A stretch of 17,005 nucleotides of DNA from positions 1-17,005 of the forward strand of contig CAAGBN010000035.1 in assembly GCA_900768075.1 (NCBI GenBank), in the 5' to 3' direction. A model generated the notes under the pieces. The model saw only the letters and a list, made by a program, of their open reading frames with translations, did no database searches and had not been told where the DNA came from. Position numbers and translations under genes: made by a program. The DNA comes from Clostridia bacterium (GTDB lineage Bacteria > Bacillota > Clostridia > Oscillospirales > Acutalibacteraceae). Shown here piece by piece: positions 13,715-17,005 of the stretch; the first letter of the stretch is position 1, and each line of letters begins with the position of its first letter.

Positions 13715-13807
13715 ATGAGCAGAATAATCACTATGAACAGGACAGAAAACAAGACTTTTGAAGAGGTCTTTTCAATGTTCATTATTTCACGAACATTAAA
13801 AGGCTAA
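13715..13807 (+). pseudogene. Possible 5' remnant of a tyrosine recombinase gene
   Basis: A 30-codon frame ends at a TAA. Its last 17 residues, NKTFEEVFSMFIISRTLKG with flanks, resemble the start of the SAM-like core-binding domain of phage/transposon integrases. There the pattern TFEEAFxxFLxxRKxKGLS opens the protein. No continuation of the domain was found in this frame after the stop. There is no good ribosome binding site. The fragment lies 100 bases from a tRNA 3' duplication, where an integrase gene would be expected. The match is short and judged by eye, so it may be coincidence. Confidence 0.3.
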
Positions 13808-13835
13808 CGCTATTTTTTCATTTCCAAAAAAGCGC

Positions 13836-13864
13836 TTTACAAATCATTAAAAATATATTACAAT
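13836..13864 (+). promoter_or_regulatory. Promoter of the secreted hydrolase-like gene
   Basis: TTTACA (13836-13841), a 17-base spacer and TACAAT (13859-13864). The expected start is near 13871, a leader of about 47 bases. It begins 28 bases after the stop of the integrase-like fragment. Confidence 0.8.
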
Positions 13865-13917
13865 TGTCTCATAAGTATCTACCATACTAAAGAAACTTAT
13901 ATCAGGAGGTAATTATT

Positions 13918-15435
13918 ATGAAAATAACGAAAAAATCCTTAAGCGTTTTATTGGTACTGCTTATGATGCTGTCTTGCTGCTCAGCTATTGCTTTTGCGGC
14001 TGAGGACTATGATCATCTTCCTCAGATTTACGTTGAGGGACTTGACTCAAAACCAATCTATTTTAAAGACGACCCAACTAAAAAGCCACTTTTCTATCCC
14101 ATTGACGGCAATATGATAGTTTCAAATTTTCTCAACTATAAAGAGAATATCGACCTTGCTCTGAAAAATTCAGATCCTAATCTTCTCAAGAGTTATCTTT
14201 ATGAGTGGCTTTACAGCTGTTACGGTATGACAGCTTTGGGCACAGATGGCTACACTATGCGAGATGACGTTATGGTACCTGAAACCTCTCTCAACTATAA
14301 AGGTGACGGCAAGTATGTTTTCCAGTATGATACCCGTCTCGGTCCCGTAGATGTTGCCAAAGAGTTAGATGAATATATCAGATGGGTGCAGGAGGACTCA
14401 GGCAGCAAGAGATTTGAATTGGCTGCTTCAAGCTACGGTGCTTCTGTTGCTATAGCTTATCTTCACGAGTATCCTAAAACAATTCAATATATCGACTCAT
14501 TAGTTTTATGTGTACCCGCATCAAACGGCATCACATTCATCGGTGAGCTTTTCTCAGGCAAATTAGACGCTGACCCCGACGCTCTCGTTGCTTTTGCAGA
14601 CAAGATGTTAGGCAATGATGATATTACACTTCTGCTCTCTCTTTTCAACAAGACAGGTACCCTTGGTGCTCTTCTTGACGATATGCTTGAGCCTGTATTA
14701 AAAGCAGCTATCATGGATGCTCTTCGTGATATACTTCACGATATTTTCGCTACATGGCCATCATTATGGAGTTTCGTAGATCAGGATCATTTCTACGATG
14801 CACTTAAAAATATCTACGGTGAGAACTATGCTGATGAAAATCACGAATATGCTGTTCATATAAACAGACTTACATATTATTATGAAAATGTTATGCTCAA
14901 CAACAGTGCTATTCTCACTGACACAGCAAACAAAGGTGTTAAGGTCAACATCCTCTGCAAATATGCTGAAGCTCCATTCCCCCTTGACGGCAACAAGATG
15001 AGTGACACTCTGGTTCTCCTTGAAAAGGCAAGCTTCGGTGCTACAAGCGCTCTTCATAACCAGAAGCTTCCTGAAAACTATACACAGGCACTCCACAATG
15101 AATACAACCTTATCTCACCTGACAGATCAGTGGATGCTTCAACAGGTCTTTTCCCTTTTAACACCTGGTATATCAAGGGTCTGAGCCACAGTGAAAAGAA
15201 TGACGCTTATTACAATCTTATCAACACTGTTCTTTATGAAGACCTTGATGTTTTCACAAGAGCAGATATGCCTCAGTATCTTGAAGTACCCGAATCAGAC
15301 GGCAATGCTCTTGTTCCCTCGACAGCAGATGAGGAGCCTGAAAAAGAGACTTCCTGGCTTGAAGATTTCTTTGCTATCTTACCTAAGTTCATCAAAATGA
15401 TCATAGAGAAGATCAAAAGCTGGTTTGTAAAATAA
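13918..15435 (+). CDS. Secreted alpha/beta-hydrolase-like protein
   Basis: The 505-residue product begins with a Sec signal peptide (MKITKK, hydrophobic LSVLLVLLMMLS, cleavage after AFA at residue 27). The cysteines at about 20-21 do not form a lipobox, so it should be released. A nucleophile-elbow-like motif A170-S-S172-Y-G174 followed by ASVAIAYLHEYP suggests an alpha/beta-hydrolase, with S172 the likely nucleophile. The first position is Ala instead of the usual Gly. Near the end LSHSEKND (about residue 423) could supply the histidine. The last 30 residues (WLEDFFAILPKFIKMIIEKIKSWF) form a strongly amphipathic helix that may bind membrane or wall. The substrate is unknown; an esterase, lipase or peptidase is possible. 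ATG with AGGAGG 8 bases upstream. Single gene with its own promoter and terminator. Confidence 0.75.
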   Translation: MKITKKSLSVLLVLLMMLSCCSAIAFAAEDYDHLPQIYVEGLDSKPIYFKDDPTKKPLFYPIDGNMIVSNFLNYKENIDLALKNSDPNLLKSYLYEWLYSCYGMTALGTDGYTMRDDVMVPETSLNYKGDGKYVFQYDTRLGPVDVAKELDEYIRWVQEDSGSKRFELAASSYGASVAIAYLHEYPKTIQYIDSLVLCVPASNGITFIGELFSGKLDADPDALVAFADKMLGNDDITLLLSLFNKTGTLGALLDDMLEPVLKAAIMDALRDILHDIFATWPSLWSFVDQDHFYDALKNIYGENYADENHEYAVHINRLTYYYENVMLNNSAILTDTANKGVKVNILCKYAEAPFPLDGNKMSDTLVLLEKASFGATSALHNQKLPENYTQALHNEYNLISPDRSVDASTGLFPFNTWYIKGLSHSEKNDAYYNLINTVLYEDLDVFTRADMPQYLEVPESDGNALVPSTADEEPEKETSWLEDFFAILPKFIKMIIEKIKSWFVK

Positions 15436-15452
15436 AATATAACCTCACAATC

Positions 15453-15488
15453 TAAGGGGACGGTTCGAAACCGTTCCCTTAACTTTTT
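15453..15488 (+). terminator. Terminator of the secreted hydrolase-like gene
   Basis: A 13-bp stem (TAAGGGGACGGTT with AACCGTTCCCTTA, one wobble) has a 3-base loop, followed by AC and five T residues. It starts 17 bases after the stop codon. Confidence 0.88.
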
Positions 15489-15519
15489 ACTCCACCAATA
15501 TCCGATGGGTTTTACACCC

Positions 15520-15548
15520 TTGCTCTTTTAACCTTATGGTGCTATAAT
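15520..15548 (+). promoter_or_regulatory. Promoter of the GH37-like gene
   Basis: TTGCTC (15520-15525), a 17-base spacer, then TGC-TATAAT (15543-15548), a perfect extended -10 that compensates for the moderate -35. The start is expected near 15555, about 31 bases before the chosen GTG. Confidence 0.82.
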
Positions 15549-15585
15549 CATCTTAACAAAGAATAAATTTATGTAGGTGAAAATC

Positions 15586-16800
15586 GTGAACGTCAAAGAA
15601 TATATCGAGGCAAACTGGGAAAATACCACTCGCTTTTTTACAGAAGATAACGATACCCTGATCGGTTTACCACATCCGTACACTGTGCCTTGCTGTGAGG
15701 GTGCTTTTCAGGAAATGTATTATTGGGATGTTTATTTTACAAACATCGGACTGATTAAGTCAGGACGTATATCGCAGGCAAAAAACAATGTTGATAATAT
15801 GTGCTACCTGATAAACAAATTCGGATTTATGCCTAACGGCAACCGTACCTTTTATCTTTCCCGTTCACAGCCGCCGTTTCTTTCTCAGATGGTTCGTTGC
15901 ATTTATGAAGAAACGGGTGATATTCAGTGGCTTGCTGAATGCTACAAGGCTCTTGAAAAAGAGTATGAATTCTGGCAAACCGAAAGACAGACTCCCTGCG
16001 GGCTCAATCGCTATTTCGGCAAATTTTCACACGAAGAGCTTATGAACTTCAGCAATCTTTTATGCAGACGCTTCAATATTGAAAAGCCTGAAGATGAAAG
16101 CACGGCAGAGCATTACGGCAAGGCTATGTTTTCCTTTGCTGAAAGCGGTTGGGATTGTAACAGCCGAATGGGGCTTTACTGCTATAATTATGCCTGGGTG
16201 GATTTAAATGCTTTGATTTTCGGTATAGAAACGGATATGGCTTTCTTTTCTGCTGAACTGAAAAACGGTAATGAGGCTATCTGGTCTGAAAGAGCTCATA
16301 ACAGACGTGAGCGTATGACAAAGCTCTTATGGAATGATAAGTCAGGAGCTTTCTTTGATTATAATTTTGTCGAAGGCAAGCAAGCTGATGTTATATCAAT
16401 CGCACAGTTTTATCCCTTGTTCTCAGGTTTGTGCACCAAACAACAAGCTGAGAGCGCTGTAAAATTATTATCCATACTCGAAGCAGATTTCGGTGTGGCC
16501 TGCTGTGAGCAAAGAGAAGATTTATTCTCTCTTCAATGGGACTATCCTAATGGATGGGCTTGCTTACAGTATATTGTTGTTCACGGACTTTTACGTTACG
16601 GATACCGCAAGGAGGCTCTTCGCATTGCAGAAAAATATAAAAGCTTAGTAGAAAGAGTCTTTGAAGCAACGGGAAATCTGTGGGAGAAGTATGATGTTAC
16701 AACGGGCGAGGTGTCCCATAACAAGGAATACAAAACTCCCGCTATAATGGGTTGGACAGCAGGTGTCTATATTGATTTTTGCTCCTTACTTGAAGAGTAA
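15586..16800 (+). CDS. GH37-family (trehalase-like) glycoside hydrolase, cytoplasmic
   Basis: The 404-residue product matches GH37 alpha,alpha-trehalases along its length. Matches are EGAFQEMYYWDVYF (W47-D48), NGNRTFYLSRSQPPF, ESGWDCNSR and QWDYPNGWACLQ (Q317-W-D319, the trehalase signature 2), then NKEYKTPAIMGWTAGV. By comparison with E. coli TreA, D190 (in SGWD) would be the acid and E381 (in NKEY) the base. The enzyme should invert and release glucose from trehalose or a related disaccharide. It is shorter than periplasmic TreA (about 540-570) and has no signal peptide, so it acts in the cytoplasm. The GTG at 15586 is preferred because AGGTGA lies 5 bases upstream; the GTG at 15577 overlaps that site. 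No sugar transporter or kinase is adjacent, so the true substrate is open. Confidence 0.85.
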   Translation: MNVKEYIEANWENTTRFFTEDNDTLIGLPHPYTVPCCEGAFQEMYYWDVYFTNIGLIKSGRISQAKNNVDNMCYLINKFGFMPNGNRTFYLSRSQPPFLSQMVRCIYEETGDIQWLAECYKALEKEYEFWQTERQTPCGLNRYFGKFSHEELMNFSNLLCRRFNIEKPEDESTAEHYGKAMFSFAESGWDCNSRMGLYCYNYAWVDLNALIFGIETDMAFFSAELKNGNEAIWSERAHNRRERMTKLLWNDKSGAFFDYNFVEGKQADVISIAQFYPLFSGLCTKQQAESAVKLLSILEADFGVACCEQREDLFSLQWDYPNGWACLQYIVVHGLLRYGYRKEALRIAEKYKSLVERVFEATGNLWEKYDVTTGEVSHNKEYKTPAIMGWTAGVYIDFCSLLEE

Positions 16801-17005
16801 TCAGACATCTTAAACTGTCCATATGCAGAATTCTTATAAAAAACAATCTCATATAAAAAGCAACAGCACTCCCCTTTCGCCGACGCCCCATAAGGAAGTA
16901 TTTGTTTCTCGAACAAAATTCCCTGTGTTTTTGCCAAAAGCCTCGCAAGGCGACAGCCTTGCTGCATTTTGTGGCTTCAACACAAGAAATTTTCAGTTCT
17001 TACGA
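16801..17005. other. Non-coding tail with a GC hairpin
   Basis: No supported gene. The clearest structure is GCAAGGC-GACA-GCCTTGC (7-bp stem, about 16945-16962), flanked by GCCAAAA and TTTTGTGGC that nearly close around it. A T-run directly after the stem is missing, so it is not a convincing terminator of the GH37 gene. Two overlapping minus-strand frames of 66-68 codons exist but carry no ribosome site or family motif and run into the GH37 gene. Confidence 0.5.

Noticed and set aside
16742..16967. Minus-strand frames at the right end
   Set aside because: No ribosome binding site or recognisable motif; two frames overlap each other and the GH37 gene end.
1..17005. CRISPR array, toxin-antitoxin pair or restriction-modification system
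   Set aside because: No regularly spaced repeats, no cas-like genes, and no methylase or nuclease motifs beyond UvrC. The XRE gene is paired with uvrC, not with a toxin-like gene.

Overview
The window looks like chromosomal DNA from a Gram-positive anaerobe of the class Clostridia, probably a gut Oscillospirales/Ruminococcus-like bacterium. This is inferred from several things: moderately AT-rich DNA, textbook TTGACA-17-TATAAT promoters with AGGAGG ribosome binding sites, a Firmicutes-type S12 with an N-terminal insertion, an hrcA-grpE-dnaK-dnaJ operon under CIRCE, and lipobox-free signal peptides of the MKK...AFA type. No search could be run, so the genus is not fixed.

Layout. 1-1691 (minus): the str operon rpsL-rpsG-fusA, with fusA cut by the window edge, driven by a consensus promoter. 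rpsL starts with TTG and rpsG with GTG. 1949-4130 (plus): a GPH/MelB-type sugar:cation symporter with an unusually long charged cytosolic tail, closed by a terminator. 4137-6940 (minus): uvrC, a coupled XRE-type regulator and a small secreted protein, with an internal promoter for the last gene and a terminator at its end. 6942-11833 (minus): the class I heat-shock operon hrcA-grpE-dnaK-dnaJ with promoter, perfect CIRCE operator and terminator. 11836-12763 (minus): a metallo-beta-lactamase-fold hydrolase, divergent from a small SLOG/DUF2493 protein (12855-13226, plus).

13320-13810 is the accessory spot. A tRNA-Thr(GGT) gene with its own promoter and terminator is followed by a small, highly structured element of about 100 nt. 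That element ends in a second, promoterless copy of the tRNA 3' end (24 nt identical, including CCA), which has its own strong terminator. Then come a 16-bp inverted repeat and a 30-codon ORF that resembles the start of a tyrosine recombinase. Together these look like the scar, or a non-autonomous form, of something that used the tRNA-Thr 3' end as an attachment site.

13836-15488 (plus): a secreted alpha/beta-hydrolase-like protein with promoter and terminator. 15520-16800 (plus): a cytoplasmic GH37 trehalase-like glycosidase. The last 205 bases hold a hairpin but no supported gene.

Most genes are housekeeping (translation, DNA repair, protein folding). The carbohydrate genes (symporter, GH37 enzyme) are too far apart to form one locus. 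The points most worth checking are the tRNA-Thr-associated element, the palindrome over the uvrC promoter and the symporter tail.
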